Notes: generated by a model from the letters alone, not told the origin. Positions 34,024-43,187 are shown, numbered from the stretch's first letter. The stretch: DNA of 64,000 bases from Kineococcus terrestris (GCF_041020765.1 NZ_JBEUEJ010000022.1), one strand, 5' to 3'. A program made the numbers and translations.

Positions 34024-36018
34024 GTGGTCACCCCCTACCCGCGGTCGCCGGACACCGCGCCCACGCGCGCGGTCCCGCGGGACGGCGCCGCGCCCGGCGC
34101 GGACGGCCACGCGCGGGAGGGCCACCCGCAGGACGCGACCACCGGCTGGGGCGCCCGCGCCGGCGGCCACCCGCTCGAGCCGGGCTCGCGGCTGGGCGCC
34201 TACCGCCTCGACCACGTCGTCGGCGAGGGCGGCATGGGCGTGGTGTGGCTGGCGCTGGACGCCGAGCACCGCGCCGTCGCGCTGAAGGTGCTGCGCCCGC
34301 ACATCGCCGCCGACCCCTCGGCCCGCCACCGCCTGGCGCGCGAGGTCGCCACCCTGGAGCGGGTCCGCTCCCCGCGCGTGGCCGAGGTCCTCACCGCCGA
34401 CGTCGACGGCCCCTTCCCGCACCTGGTCACCCGGTACGTGCCCGGCAAGCCGCTGGACGCCGTCGTGGAGGCCCGCGGGCCGCTGCGCGGGACGGCGCTG
34501 CGCGACCTCGGGCACGGGCTGGCGGAGGCCCTGCGCGCCATCCACGCCGCCGGTGTCGTGCACCGCGACCTCAAGCCCGGCAACGTCCTGCTGCTGGACG
34601 GCCTGCCCGTCGTCATCGACTTCGGCATCGCGCACGTCGCCGACGACGTGCGCCTGACCTCCACCGGCCTGGTGATGGGCACCCCCGGCTACCTGTCGCC
34701 GGAGGTCGTGGCCGGGGGCGTCGTCTCGGCCGCCACCGACTGGTGGGGCTGGGCGGCGACCGTCGCGTACGCGGCCAGCGGGCGCCCGCCCTTCGGTCGC
34801 GGGCCCATGGAGGTCGTCCTGGACCGGGTGCGCCGCGCCGACGTGGACCTGACCGGGGTGCCCGCCCACCTGCGCGACGCGGTGGGCTCGGCGCTCGCGG
34901 TCAACCCGGCCCACCGGCCCGCCCCCGACGACCTGCTCGCCGCGCTGGACGGCGCGACCGGCGCCGCCGGCGCCACCACCGGCGGGGCGCGCCCCGCCGC
35001 CGGTCCGCCCACGGTCGTCGTCGACCCCTCCTCGGCGCCGCTCCCAGGGGCGCCGGCCGGTGCGAGCCCGGAGCCGCCGCGCTCGCGCTTCCACGCGATC
35101 ATCGAGGACCCGCACGAGGCGGCCACCCGGCAGCACCCCGTCGTCCCGCCCGCGGGCCACGACCCCCGGGGCACCGGCGACCACGCCGCGGACCGCACCA
35201 CCGTGCTGCCGCCCGTGCGCGACGCCGGGCCCACCCGCGCCGTCCCGGGCCCGCCGCCCGCCCCGCCGGGCCGGTGGGGCCAGCGCCCGCAGCCGGCCCA
35301 GCAGGCCCAGCAGGCGCCCCCCGGCTGGATACCGCGCGTGCCGGGCCCGGACGCCGCCCGCGCCCCCGCGCCCCAGGGCCCGCCGGGCGGGCCGGCCGCG
35401 CGCGCCCCGCGTCCCGGGCCCGCCGCCCGGCCGATGGGCACCGACGGCCAGCCGGCCCGCCCGCAGCGCACGTGGACCCTGCTCGTCGGACTGCTGGCCC
35501 TGCTCGGGGTGATCGCCGTCGCGCCCACCGCCGGGGCGATCACCGCGGTCGCGCTCGGCGTGCTCGCCCGCACGGTCGACCGCGCCGCGGCCCGGCTGTT
35601 CCGCCGCCGCTGGGAGGCGGGCCCGCGCGCCAGCGACGCCTGGGCGGTGGGCCTGAGCGCCCCGTGGCTGGTGCTGCGCGCGGCGCTGTCGACGGCGCTG
35701 GCCTCGGTCGTCCCGCTGCTGGTGGCCGCCAGCGTCGCCTTCATCGGCGGCAGCGTCACCGCGAGCGCCCCCGACCGGCCGCTGCTCCTGGCCCTCGGCG
35801 GCCTCGCCGGCCTGCTGACCGCGTGGTGGGGGCCGGGCAGCCGGTCCCTGCAGCGCGGTGCCCGCGCGGCCGTGCGCGGCGTCCTGCGCGGGGAACGCGA
35901 GACCGGCGCCGCGCTGGCCGTCCTGGGCCTGGTGGCCGTGGCGTCCCTCGTGGTGGTGCTGGGCGGGACGAGCCCCGACTGGTGGCCGCTGCCGGGCTCG
36001 CCGTTCACCACCTGGTGA
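34024..36018 (+). CDS. Membrane-anchored Hanks-type Ser/Thr protein kinase
   Basis: A 664-residue eukaryotic-like kinase. The kinase domain (about 60-310) has the glycine loop VGEGGMGVVW, K88 (ALKVL), catalytic loop HRDLKPGN with D182, DFG at 199-201 and the activation-loop TPGYLSPEV. A Pro/Ala-rich linker of about 170 residues follows. The C-terminus then has at least four hydrophobic segments (WTLLVGLLALLGVIAVAPTA, LLVAASVAFIGGSVTA and others) rather than PASTA repeats. This suggests membrane tethering with the kinase inside the cell and no cell-wall sensor. The ligand and substrates are unknown. It is divergent from otsA. Confidence 0.88.
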   Translation: MVTPYPRSPDTAPTRAVPRDGAAPGADGHAREGHPQDATTGWGARAGGHPLEPGSRLGAYRLDHVVGEGGMGVVWLALDAEHRAVALKVLRPHIAADPSARHRLAREVATLERVRSPRVAEVLTADVDGPFPHLVTRYVPGKPLDAVVEARGPLRGTALRDLGHGLAEALRAIHAAGVVHRDLKPGNVLLLDGLPVVIDFGIAHVADDVRLTSTGLVMGTPGYLSPEVVAGGVVSAATDWWGWAATVAYAASGRPPFGRGPMEVVLDRVRRADVDLTGVPAHLRDAVGSALAVNPAHRPAPDDLLAALDGATGAAGATTGGARPAAGPPTVVVDPSSAPLPGAPAGASPEPPRSRFHAIIEDPHEAATRQHPVVPPAGHDPRGTGDHAADRTTVLPPVRDAGPTRAVPGPPPAPPGRWGQRPQPAQQAQQAPPGWIPRVPGPDAARAPAPQGPPGGPAARAPRPGPAARPMGTDGQPARPQRTWTLLVGLLALLGVIAVAPTAGAITAVALGVLARTVDRAAARLFRRRWEAGPRASDAWAVGLSAPWLVLRAALSTALASVVPLLVAASVAFIGGSVTASAPDRPLLLALGGLAGLLTAWWGPGSRSLQRGARAAVRGVLRGERETGAALAVLGLVAVASLVVVLGGTSPDWWPLPGSPFTTW

Positions 36019-36179
36019 CGTCCTCGGCGCGCGGGGACCTGCGCTCCGTGCTCGTCTAGAAGTCGCCTGCAACCCGACGGGCTTCTCGACCGGGTCCGTC
36101 CCGCGAGGGCCGGCAGGCACCACCCGTCCGACCCCGCCGCGGCGCGACCCGTCACGCACCACGACGGGAAGGACGTCCC

Positions 36180-36731
36180 ACGGCCTCGCACGACCCCCAC
36201 CGCCCCGACACGGGCAGCACCGCCGGCACCTCCGGCACCACCCGGACCGCCGCCGACCGCGGTTCCGTCGTCCGCGACGACCGCCGCGCCGCCCCCGGCG
36301 GCCTGGCCGTCGCCGCCGCCGGCATCCTCGTCTTCAACGTGGCCCCGTTCTTCGACTGGGTCACCTTCGAGGGTTCCGACGTCGGCCGGGTCGGCTACGA
36401 GACCGACTCGCTGGTCCCCTTCACCGCCTACCTGGGCCTGGGCCTGCTGCTGGCGATGCTCTACGCCCGCGGCCGCGCCCGCCGCGGCCAGCACCGCGGT
36501 CTGACGCTGGTGTCCATGGCCGTCGGCCTGGCCGCCACGGTCCAGTGCGTCGCCTTCGCCCTGAACCCGATGGGCGGGCTGGAGCGCGGCGACGCGCTGA
36601 ACCCGGCGATCGGCGTCTTCACCGGCATCGTCGGTGCCGCGCTGTGGTCGATCGGCTCCGGCCTGCTCGCCAAGGAGGTCGAGGGCGACGACGAGCGCGC
36701 CGACTCGGTGCAGCTGCCGCGCGGTCACTGA
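36180..36731 (+). CDS. Small membrane protein, probably started at a non-standard codon
   Basis: The reading frame is open from a stop at 36057 to TGA 36729-36731. It encodes a polar N-terminus (about 45 residues rich in Thr, Asp, Arg) and four hydrophobic segments, for example GGLAVAAAGILVFNVAPFFDWV, TAYLGLGLLLAMLY and LVSMAVGLAATVQCVAFAL. An acidic tail ends it. No ATG, GTG or TTG occurs before the first helix. The best-placed candidate is ACG 36180, six bases after GGGAAGGA (36166-36173). GTG 36339 would cut off most of the first helix. Function unknown. Confidence 0.55.
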   Translation, partial: TASHDPHRPDTGSTAGTSGTTRTAADRGSVVRDDRRAAPGGLAVAAAGILVFNVAPFFDWVTFEGSDVGRVGYETDSLVPFTAYLGLGLLLAMLYARGRARRGQHRGLTLVSMAVGLAATVQCVAFALNPMGGLERGDALNPAIGVFTGIVGAALWSIGSGLLAKEVEGDDERADSVQLPRGH

Positions 36732-36743
36732 CCCGTACGACCC

Positions 36744-36785
36744 CGACGCGCGCGACCCCCGGCGAGGCCGGGGGCGCGCGCGTCG
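36744..36785. terminator. Strong bidirectional hairpin ending the sugar operon
   Basis: An inverted repeat with 11 outer pairs (36744-36754 with 36775-36785), one bulged A, 8 inner pairs (36756-36763 with 3667-range partners 36767-36774) and a GAG loop. It lies between the convergent small membrane protein gene and the lactonase gene, and would end both transcripts. Confidence 0.85.
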
Positions 36786-36800
36786 CGCTGTCCGGGCCCC

Positions 36801-37832
36801 TCAGGGCAGGACCACCACGCAGACGGGGCTCGGGGTGCGGGCGCGCACGCGCGCCGCGCCCAGCCGGCCCGCCTCGTCGACGCCGACCTCGACGACGTCG
36901 TGACCGCGCTCGTGCGCGACGAGCAGGGTGTCCCCGCCGGGCCCGGCCGCGGCGAACCGCGGGACGGCGCCGCCGCGGCTGACCCGCACGGGCCGCAGGT
37001 CCCCGCTGGCGGGGTCCACGGCGAAGGAGGCCACGCTGTCGTGGCCGCGGTTGGTGACGTGGACGCTGCTGCCGCCGCGCGCGACGACGACGGCGGCGGG
37101 CGTGTTGCCGGCCGGGTCGGCGCCGGCGGGCAGCGTGGGCAGCACCTGCACGCGCACGGGCACGGCGCCGGAGGTGTCGAGCACCGTCACCGAGCTGGAC
37201 AGCTCGTCGGCCACGTACAGCCGCGGCAGCCGCGGGTGGGCGGCCGCGTGGCGGGGGCCCGAGCCCGGCAGCGCCTCGACGACCTGCCGCACCTCCAGCC
37301 CGCCCGCGCCGACCTCGAGCAGGAACAGCCGGTCCAGGCCCTTGTCGCACACCCACGCCGCGCTCGCCGACACCGGCAGCACCTGGTGGGGGTGCGAGGA
37401 GGTCTGCTCGACCGGGTGCGGGCCCGGCTCGCCGGGCAGCGTCAGGACGTGCTCGGCGTCGCCGAGCGTCCCGTCGGCGCGCACGGGCAGCGCCGAGACG
37501 GTGCCGGTGGCGTACTCCGCGGTCAGCAGGTGCGGACCCACGAGGGCCGCGTGCGCGGGGTTGGTACCCCCGCAGGCGGCGGTGCCGAGGCGCTCCAGCA
37601 GACCGGTGCCGGGGTCGACGGCGTAGGTGGTGGCGCTGGTGCCGTCGGCGTGGACCGCGTGCAGGCGGGTGCCGTCCGCGGACGGCACGAGCCAGGACGG
37701 GTTGGTCTCCGGGACGGTCTGCAGCGGTTCCCACTCCGCGCCCGGGTCGTCGTGGACGCGGTGGACGGTCAGGCCGGTGCCGCTGCCGCCCCGGTGGGGG
37801 GTGGTGAGGCTGCCGACGTACGCGGTGCTCAG
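36801..37832 (-). CDS. Beta-propeller lactonase (6-phosphogluconolactonase/YbhE family)
   Basis: Probable hydrolase of sugar lactones. The 343-residue protein has the seven-bladed lactonase pattern (PF10282): TAYVGSLTTPHRGGSGTGL at the N-terminus, NPSWLVPSADGTRLHAVHAD, NPAHAALVGPHLLTAEYATGTVS, SHPHQVLPVSASAAWVCDKGLDRLFL, GPRHAAAHPRLPRLYVADELSSSVTV and HVTNRGHDSVASF. It starts at a CTG (37832) that overlaps the upstream Gfo/Idh stop in a CTGA, after a GAGGGGG tract; no ATG or GTG fits. It is the last gene of the sugar operon and would open a lactone made by one of the neighbouring oxidoreductases. Confidence 0.85.
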   Translation of the reverse strand: MSTAYVGSLTTPHRGGSGTGLTVHRVHDDPGAEWEPLQTVPETNPSWLVPSADGTRLHAVHADGTSATTYAVDPGTGLLERLGTAACGGTNPAHAALVGPHLLTAEYATGTVSALPVRADGTLGDAEHVLTLPGEPGPHPVEQTSSHPHQVLPVSASAAWVCDKGLDRLFLLEVGAGGLEVRQVVEALPGSGPRHAAAHPRLPRLYVADELSSSVTVLDTSGAVPVRVQVLPTLPAGADPAGNTPAAVVVARGGSSVHVTNRGHDSVASFAVDPASGDLRPVRVSRGGAVPRFAAAGPGGDTLLVAHERGHDVVEVGVDEAGRLGAARVRARTPSPVCVVVLP

Positions 37833-38947
37833 GCGCCCGCCCCCTCGGGCACGCGCGCCCACGGGGCGCCCGTGCCGTCCATGCGCAGGGCGAACGGGTC
37901 GTCGGGGCCGATCTCGCCGCGGCGCACGGTGCGCCCGGTGAACGCCGAGCGGTAGATCGCCGCGACGAGCTCCAGCGTGCTGCGCGCGTCGGCCAGGGCG
38001 ACCGGCGGGGTGGCGCCGGCGTCCAGGGCGTCGTGCACGGCGCGGAACTGCGCCTCGTGGCTGCTGCGCACGCCCCGCGGCTCGCGCGCCCACGCCCGCT
38101 GCGCCTCCTCCTCGTGCCCGGGGGCGGGGGTCACGGTGAAGTCGTCGTCGCCGTAGCCGTACAGGTGGTGCACCTCCACGGAGGCGTGCTCGAGGTCGAA
38201 GCGCAGGATCGTCGTCTCGCGCGGGGAGACCACCGAGTTCACGACCGAGGCGAGCGCGCCGCCGGCGAAGCGCACGGTGGCCGCCGAGACCTCCTCGGTC
38301 CGCGTGGGCCGGGCGCCGCGCGAGGCCATGGCGCTGACCTGCTCCCACGGGCCCAGCACCGACAGCAGGACGTCCATCTGGTGGATGCCGTGGCCCATGG
38401 TCGGTCCGCCGCCCTCGACCTCGAACGTGCCGCGCCAGGGCACCTCGAAGTAGGCGTCGGGCCGGTACCACTGGGTCAGGCAGGTGGCCACGAGCGGGCG
38501 CCCGAGCGAGCCGTCGGCGACGATCGAGGTCAGCCGCTGCACGCCGGAGCCGAACCGGTGCTGGGACACCACGGCCACCGAGCCGGTGCTGCGGGCCTCG
38601 GCGGCCAGCAGCCGGTCGGTCTCGGTCAGCGAGAGCGCGACGGGCTTCTCCACCACGACGTGCGCCCCCGCCGCGAGCGCCTGCTCGGCCACCGGCACGT
38701 GCGCCGACGGCGGGGTGCAGATGTGCACGACGTCGACCCGCTCGTCGGCGAGGACCTCGGCGAGGTCGCCCGCCGTGCGCGGCACGTCCCACTCCTGCGC
38801 GAACGCCGCGACCCGTGCGGGGTCGACGTCGACGGCGGCGACGATCCGCACGCGGTCCCCGAGGGCGCGCAGCCCGCGGGCGTGGGCCGCGGCGATGCCG
38901 CCGGTGCCGACGACGACGACGTGGCGCGGGCTGGTCGGTGCTGGCAT
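37829..38947 (-). CDS. Gfo/Idh/MocA oxidoreductase in the sugar ABC operon
   Basis: A 372-residue NAD(P)-dependent sugar dehydrogenase. The N-terminal Rossmann site is VVVVGTGGIAAAHARGLRAL and an acidic D follows strand 2 (AAVDVDPARV). ICTPPSAHVPVAEQAL and the signature EKPVAL carry the catalytic Lys. GGGPTMGHGIHQMDVLLSVLG supplies the D-x3-H-type active-site region. The polyol or sugar substrate is unknown. ATG 38945-38947 is 57 bases after the last binding-protein gene, and its stop is shared with the lactonase start. It is distinct from the two plus-strand Gfo/Idh proteins at 48.6-50.9 kb. Confidence 0.9.
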   Translation of the reverse strand: MPAPTSPRHVVVVGTGGIAAAHARGLRALGDRVRIVAAVDVDPARVAAFAQEWDVPRTAGDLAEVLADERVDVVHICTPPSAHVPVAEQALAAGAHVVVEKPVALSLTETDRLLAAEARSTGSVAVVSQHRFGSGVQRLTSIVADGSLGRPLVATCLTQWYRPDAYFEVPWRGTFEVEGGGPTMGHGIHQMDVLLSVLGPWEQVSAMASRGARPTRTEEVSAATVRFAGGALASVVNSVVSPRETTILRFDLEHASVEVHHLYGYGDDDFTVTPAPGHEEEAQRAWAREPRGVRSSHEAQFRAVHDALDAGATPPVALADARSTLELVAAIYRSAFTGRTVRRGEIGPDDPFALRMDGTGAPWARVPEGAGA

Positions 38948-39003
38948 CAGTGGTCTCTCCCGGGTGGTGCGGTGGTGGTCGTGCCGGTGGGTGCTGCCGG
39001 TGC

Positions 39004-40389
39004 TCAGGCGGACTCGACGGACGCGGTCAGCTCGTCCACGAGGCCCTGCGCGGCGCCGGCCGGTTCCTGCCGGCCGAACAGGACGTCGGTGCCGTAGCGC
39101 AGGACGGTGGCCTGCACGGCGCTGGCGCCCTTGGGCGCGCTCGTCGGCATGGGACCGACGACGTCGCGCAGGGAGTCGACGTAGCTCACGGCGAGCGCGT
39201 CGGTCTCCGACAGCTGCGGGACGATCCGCTCGCGGATCTCCGGGTTGGCGGGGATGCCGCGCTCGGTGAGCATGATGTCGCCCGCGGTCGTGGAGTTCTC
39301 CAGGTAGTCCACGAACCGCGCGGCGGCCTCGGGGTACCGCGTCCGCGCGGAGATCGACCAGTACATGGCGGCCTTGTAGAACAGGCCGCTGTCCCCGCCG
39401 GCGTTCTGGCGCGGCGGGCGCAGCAGGGCCAGCGGCGAGCCGTGGGCGTTGGTGAACGCGGTGACCTGGGTGGCCCAGATGCCCTGCATGCCGATGGTGC
39501 CGGTCGCCATGCCGGACTGGTCCAGGCCGAGGGTCTGGCTCTCGACCGCCAGCGAGGCGGGGGTGGCGGCCCCGCTCTCGATGGTGCGCAGGTGGTACTC
39601 CCACCAGGAGGCGACGACCTCCGGGTCGAGGGTGACGGTGCCGGAGCGGTCGTAGAAGTCGTTGCCCAGCTGCTGGCCCCACAGCGCCAGCCCCGGCTCG
39701 TCCAGGCCCCCGGCGGACAGGCCGTAGGTGCCCGACGGTCCGGCCTGGGTGATGGCCGCCCCGAGGCGCTCGTAGTCGTCCCACGTCCACGCCAGGTCGT
39801 CGGGCAGCTCCTGCCCCGCGGCGGCGAAGAGCTCGGGGTTGGCGATGACCGCGTGCGGGACGATGCCGTTGACCAGGCCGAACAGCCCCTCGTCGGTCTG
39901 CCCGGTCGACAGGTCCTGGGGGTCGATGAGGCTGGTGTCGATGCCCTCGACCTGGGACAGGTCGAGCAGGGCGCCGCGGTCGGCGTAGGAGCGCAGCTGG
40001 ATGACGTCCATCTGGATGACGTCGGGGGCGTCGTTGGCGGCCACCGTGGTCGCCAGCTTGTCCCAGTACCCGGACCACTCGGTGTACTCGCCGGTGACGC
40101 GGATGTCGGGGTTCTCGGCGTTGAAGGCGTCGATGACCTCCTGCGTCGCGCGGTGCCGGGTGTCCGAGCCCCACCAGGTGAAGCGCAGCTCGGCCGGGCC
40201 GGAGGACCCGCCGGAACCGCCCGCGCCGCAGGCGGTCAGGGCGGCGGCGCCCGCGGCGGCGGCGCCGAGGCCGACCGCCCGCCGGGACGGGTGGCGTCCT
40301 GCGCTGGTGCCCGCGCTGGTGCTCGTCGTGCCGCTGGTGTCCACGTCGTCGGCTCCCCGTGTCGGTCGTGCCCGGTCGGTGGCGCTCAC
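39004..40389 (-). CDS. Sugar-binding lipoprotein, fourth of four tandem paralogs
   Basis: Extracytoplasmic solute-binding protein for a CUT1 importer, 461 residues. A long N-terminus leads to twin arginines (SRRAVGLG, about 35-42) and a lipobox Cys near residue 54 (ALTAC), suggesting a Tat-exported lipoprotein. The mature part opens LRFTWWGSDTRHRATQEVIDAFNAENPDI in family register. It shares TEWSGYWDKLATTVAANDAPDVIQMD, RSYADRGALLDL and the C-terminal QEPAGAAQGLVDELTASVESA with its paralogs. GTG 40389 overlaps the stop of the third paralog; a GTG at about codon 16 is a possible alternative start. Confidence 0.9.
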   Translation of the reverse strand: MSATDRARPTRGADDVDTSGTTSTSAGTSAGRHPSRRAVGLGAAAAGAAALTACGAGGSGGSSGPAELRFTWWGSDTRHRATQEVIDAFNAENPDIRVTGEYTEWSGYWDKLATTVAANDAPDVIQMDVIQLRSYADRGALLDLSQVEGIDTSLIDPQDLSTGQTDEGLFGLVNGIVPHAVIANPELFAAAGQELPDDLAWTWDDYERLGAAITQAGPSGTYGLSAGGLDEPGLALWGQQLGNDFYDRSGTVTLDPEVVASWWEYHLRTIESGAATPASLAVESQTLGLDQSGMATGTIGMQGIWATQVTAFTNAHGSPLALLRPPRQNAGGDSGLFYKAAMYWSISARTRYPEAAARFVDYLENSTTAGDIMLTERGIPANPEIRERIVPQLSETDALAVSYVDSLRDVVGPMPTSAPKGASAVQATVLRYGTDVLFGRQEPAGAAQGLVDELTASVESA

Positions 40390-41735
40390 GCCGAGGCCAC
40401 GTTGTTCGTGAGCCCCTGGACCATCGCGTCGGCGGCGGCGCGCGGCTCCTGGTTGCCGAAGAGGACCTCGGAGCCGTAGCGGGTGACGAGGTCCTGCACG
40501 GTGCTGGCGCCCGGCGGGGCGGCCGGCGGGGCGGGGGAGGTGGAACCCTCCAGCGACTCCACGTACTCCACGGACTGCGCGTCGGTCGGCTCCAGCAGCG
40601 GGACGACCTGCTCGCGGCGCTCGGGGTCGGCGGGGATGCCGCGCTCGACCTTGAGGATCTCCGTGGCGGCGGGGGAGTTCAGCAGCCAGTCGACGAACGC
40701 GGCCGCGGCCTCCGGGTTCCGGCTGCGCGAGGAGATCGACCAGAACATCGACGCCTTGTAGAAGACGCCGGGGGTGCCGCCGGGCTCCTGGACCGGCGGG
40801 CGCAGCAGCACCATCTCCTGCCCGGCTGCCGAGGACAGCGCCGTGACCTGGTTGGCCCACCACACCGCCATCGCGGCGGTGCCCGTGGCGGTGCCGGACT
40901 GGCTGAGGCCGGCGGCCTGGCGCTCGACGGCGAGGCTGGCGCCCGCGGCGGCGCCGGAGGCGACGGCGTCGAGGTTGTACTCCCACCAGGAGGCGACGTG
41001 CGCGGGGTCGAGCGTGACCTCGGTGCCCTCGTAGAACTGCCCGCCGAGCTGGGAGACCCACAGCTGCAGGCTGGCCTCGTCCAGACCCATCGTCTGCAGG
41101 CCCTGGACGTCCGGCTCAGTGGCGGCGGAGATCCGGTTGGAGATGTCCAGGGCGTCCTGCCACGTCCACGTCGTGTCGTCGGGCAGCGGTACGCCCGCGG
41201 CCTCGAACAGGGCCGGGTTGGCGACGACGACGTGGGAGTTGATGCCGACCGGGACGGCGAACAGGCCCTCCTCGGTGCGGCCGGTGTCGAGCGTGTCCGC
41301 GGGGATGCCCCCGGTGTCGATGCTGGTGCCCGCCAGGTCGAGCAGGGCGCCGCGGTCGGCGTAGGAGCGCAGCTGCAGGACGTCCATCTGGATGACGTCG
41401 GGGGCGTCGTTGGCGGCGACGGTGGTCGCCAGGCGGTCCCAGTACCCCGACCACTCGGTGTACTCGCCGCGGACGGTGGTGCCCGGCTCCTCCGCCGCGT
41501 ACGCCTCGATCGCCTGCTCGGTCAGGGCGTGGCGGGCGTCGGAGCCCCACCAGGTGAAGCGCAGGTCCCCGCCGCCCCCGCCGGCCGCTGCGCCGCCGGA
41601 GTCCCCGCCGCAGGCGGCGAGGCCCGCGACGGCCGCGGTGCCGGCGACGCCGGCCCCGAACGCGCGGCGGGTGAGGGGGCGGGCGAGCGGACGGGCGGGG
41701 GGGCGGGGCGAGCTCGGCGTCGGCGACGAGGTCAC
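40386..41735 (-). CDS. Sugar-binding lipoprotein, third of four tandem paralogs
   Basis: A 449-residue solute-binding protein with twin arginines (LTRRAFGAG, about 21-29) and lipobox Cys 42 (GLAAC). It is the most diverged of the four. It keeps LRFTWWGSDARHALTEQAIEAY, TEWSGYWDRLATTVAANDAPDVIQMD and RSYADRGALLDLAG. It has shorter or altered loops around GINSHVVVANPALF and WEYNLDAVASGAAAGASLAVERQ, and ends GLTNNVASA rather than DELTASV.SA. These differences may mean a different ligand. The start GTG 41735 has AGGAG 5-6 bases upstream. It is coupled by a GTGA to the fourth paralog. Confidence 0.9.
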   Translation of the reverse strand: MTSSPTPSSPRPPARPLARPLTRRAFGAGVAGTAAVAGLAACGGDSGGAAAGGGGGDLRFTWWGSDARHALTEQAIEAYAAEEPGTTVRGEYTEWSGYWDRLATTVAANDAPDVIQMDVLQLRSYADRGALLDLAGTSIDTGGIPADTLDTGRTEEGLFAVPVGINSHVVVANPALFEAAGVPLPDDTTWTWQDALDISNRISAATEPDVQGLQTMGLDEASLQLWVSQLGGQFYEGTEVTLDPAHVASWWEYNLDAVASGAAAGASLAVERQAAGLSQSGTATGTAAMAVWWANQVTALSSAAGQEMVLLRPPVQEPGGTPGVFYKASMFWSISSRSRNPEAAAAFVDWLLNSPAATEILKVERGIPADPERREQVVPLLEPTDAQSVEYVESLEGSTSPAPPAAPPGASTVQDLVTRYGSEVLFGNQEPRAAADAMVQGLTNNVASA

Positions 41736-41785
41736 GGTGTCTCCTGGGGTGAGGTTCCGGCGGGGGAGGAGCGGTCGGGGGCGCG

Positions 41786-43120
41786 TCAGGCGGAGTCGAT
41801 CTGGCCCTGCAGCTCGTCGACGTACGCCTGCGCGGCGGCGGCGGGTTCCTGGCGCTCGAACAGCACGTCGGCGCCGATCCGCGTGAGGATCTCCCCGGAG
41901 GAGTTGCCGCCGGCGGGCGGGATGGGCGGCGCCTCCTCGACGACGTCGGCGATGGACTCGACGTAGGCGACGGCGGCCTGGTCGGTCTCGGCCAGGTTCG
42001 GGGTGATGCGCTCGCGGATGCGCGCGCTGGCCGGGATGCCGCGCTCGGTGAGCATGAGGTCGGCGGCGGTGTCGGAGGTCGCCAGGTAGTTGACGAAGCG
42101 GACGGCGGCCTCGGGGTTGCGGCTGCGCGCGGACACCGACCAGTACATGGACGCCTTGTAGTACAGACCGGGGTTCCCGCCCGCGGTCTGCGCCGGCGGG
42201 CGCAGCAGGACCAGCCGCTGCCCGGAGGCGTTCGTCAGGGCCGTGAGCTGGGTGGACCACCACGGAGCGAACGCGACCGTGTTGGTGGCGGTGCCGGACT
42301 GCTCCAGGGAGGCGGTGGCGGAGTTGCGCTCGATGGTGAGCGTGACGGGGGTGCCCGCGCCCGTCTCGGCGAGCTGGAGCTGGTACTCCCAGAACTCGGC
42401 CAGGGTGTCGGGGGACAGGCCCACGTCACCGCTGTCGGTGAACAGGGACTCCCCGCGCTGGCGGGCCCAGTTCTCCATCGGCGGCCCCTGCACGCCCTCG
42501 GTCTGGATGCCGTACACGTTCGGCAGGCCCGCCTCGGTGACGGCCAGGCCGGCGGCGGCGTACTCCTCCCACGTCCAGGCGCTGTCGTCGGGCAGCGGGA
42601 CACCCGCCTGCTCCAGCAGGTCGGCGTTGGTGACGACGGCCAGCGGCACGACGCCCTGGACGATCCCGTACAGCCCGCCCTCGCTCTCGCCGAGGGCCAG
42701 GTCGGTGTCCTCGATGTCGCCGGTGTCCAGGCCCTCCTGCTGGGACAGGTCGAGCAGGGCGCCGCGGTCGGCGTAGGAGCGCAGGTAGGCGGCGTCCATC
42801 TGCATGACGTCGGGGGCGTCGTTGGCGGCCACCGTGGTCGCCAGCCGGTCCCAGTAGCCGGACCACTCGGTGAACTCGGGCTCGACGACGACGTCCGGGT
42901 TCTCCGCGTTGAACGCGTCGATGATCTCCTGCGTGTACTGGTGCCGGGTGTCCGAGCCCCACCAGGTGAAGCGCAGGCGGACGGGGCCGTCGCCGGACCC
43001 GCCGCCCTGCCCGCAGGCGGCCAGGCCGGTGGTCGCGGCGGCGCCGAGGGCGCCGAGGCCGACCGCTCGCCGGGTCGGTCCGGTGGGTCGCTGCTGCTGG
43101 TGCTCTCGTGCGTCGGGCAC
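41786..43120 (-). CDS. Sugar-binding lipoprotein, second of four tandem paralogs
   Basis: A 444-residue solute-binding protein with twin arginines (PTRRAVGLG, about 15-23) and lipobox Cys 36 (GLAAC). The mature start is LRFTWWGSDTRHQYTQEIIDAFNAENPDV. It shares FTEWSGYWDRLATTVAANDAPDV and RSYADRGALLDLSQ with the set. It differs in PDVMQMDAAYL, in the central ligand region (GVQGPPMENWARQRGESLFTDSGDVGL) and in TIERNSATASLEQSG. The start GTG 43120 lies 67 bases downstream of the first paralog. That spacer contains a 16-base sequence repeated upstream of the first paralog. Confidence 0.92.
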   Translation of the reverse strand: MPDAREHQQQRPTGPTRRAVGLGALGAAATTGLAACGQGGGSGDGPVRLRFTWWGSDTRHQYTQEIIDAFNAENPDVVVEPEFTEWSGYWDRLATTVAANDAPDVMQMDAAYLRSYADRGALLDLSQQEGLDTGDIEDTDLALGESEGGLYGIVQGVVPLAVVTNADLLEQAGVPLPDDSAWTWEEYAAAGLAVTEAGLPNVYGIQTEGVQGPPMENWARQRGESLFTDSGDVGLSPDTLAEFWEYQLQLAETGAGTPVTLTIERNSATASLEQSGTATNTVAFAPWWSTQLTALTNASGQRLVLLRPPAQTAGGNPGLYYKASMYWSVSARSRNPEAAVRFVNYLATSDTAADLMLTERGIPASARIRERITPNLAETDQAAVAYVESIADVVEEAPPIPPAGGNSSGEILTRIGADVLFERQEPAAAAQAYVDELQGQIDSA

Positions 43121-43149
43121 GGGGTCCTCCCTGTGTCGTCGTCGACCGT

Positions 43150-43165
43150 TCGGGTGGTGCGGGTG
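43150..43165. repeat. Intergenic 16-mer, copy 2
   Basis: TCGGGTGGTGCGGGTG, identical to 44546-44561. It lies 30-45 bases upstream of the second binding-protein start (minus strand). A partial copy (about 13 bases) is at 38961, upstream of the Gfo/Idh gene. Confidence 0.8.
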
Positions 43166-43187
43166 CGCGGCGTGCGCTGGTGCTCGT

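Noticed and set aside
35360..35460. Pro/Gly/Ala-rich repeat region in the kinase as a DNA repeat element
   Set aside because: It is a low-complexity protein linker between the kinase and membrane domains; codons vary and there is no clean DNA period.
32454..36059. A plus-strand frame of about 1200 codons antisense to otsA
   Set aside because: Composition is His/Arg/Gly/Pro-rich with no domain, and it overlaps otsA and the kinase in another frame. It is a codon-bias artefact.
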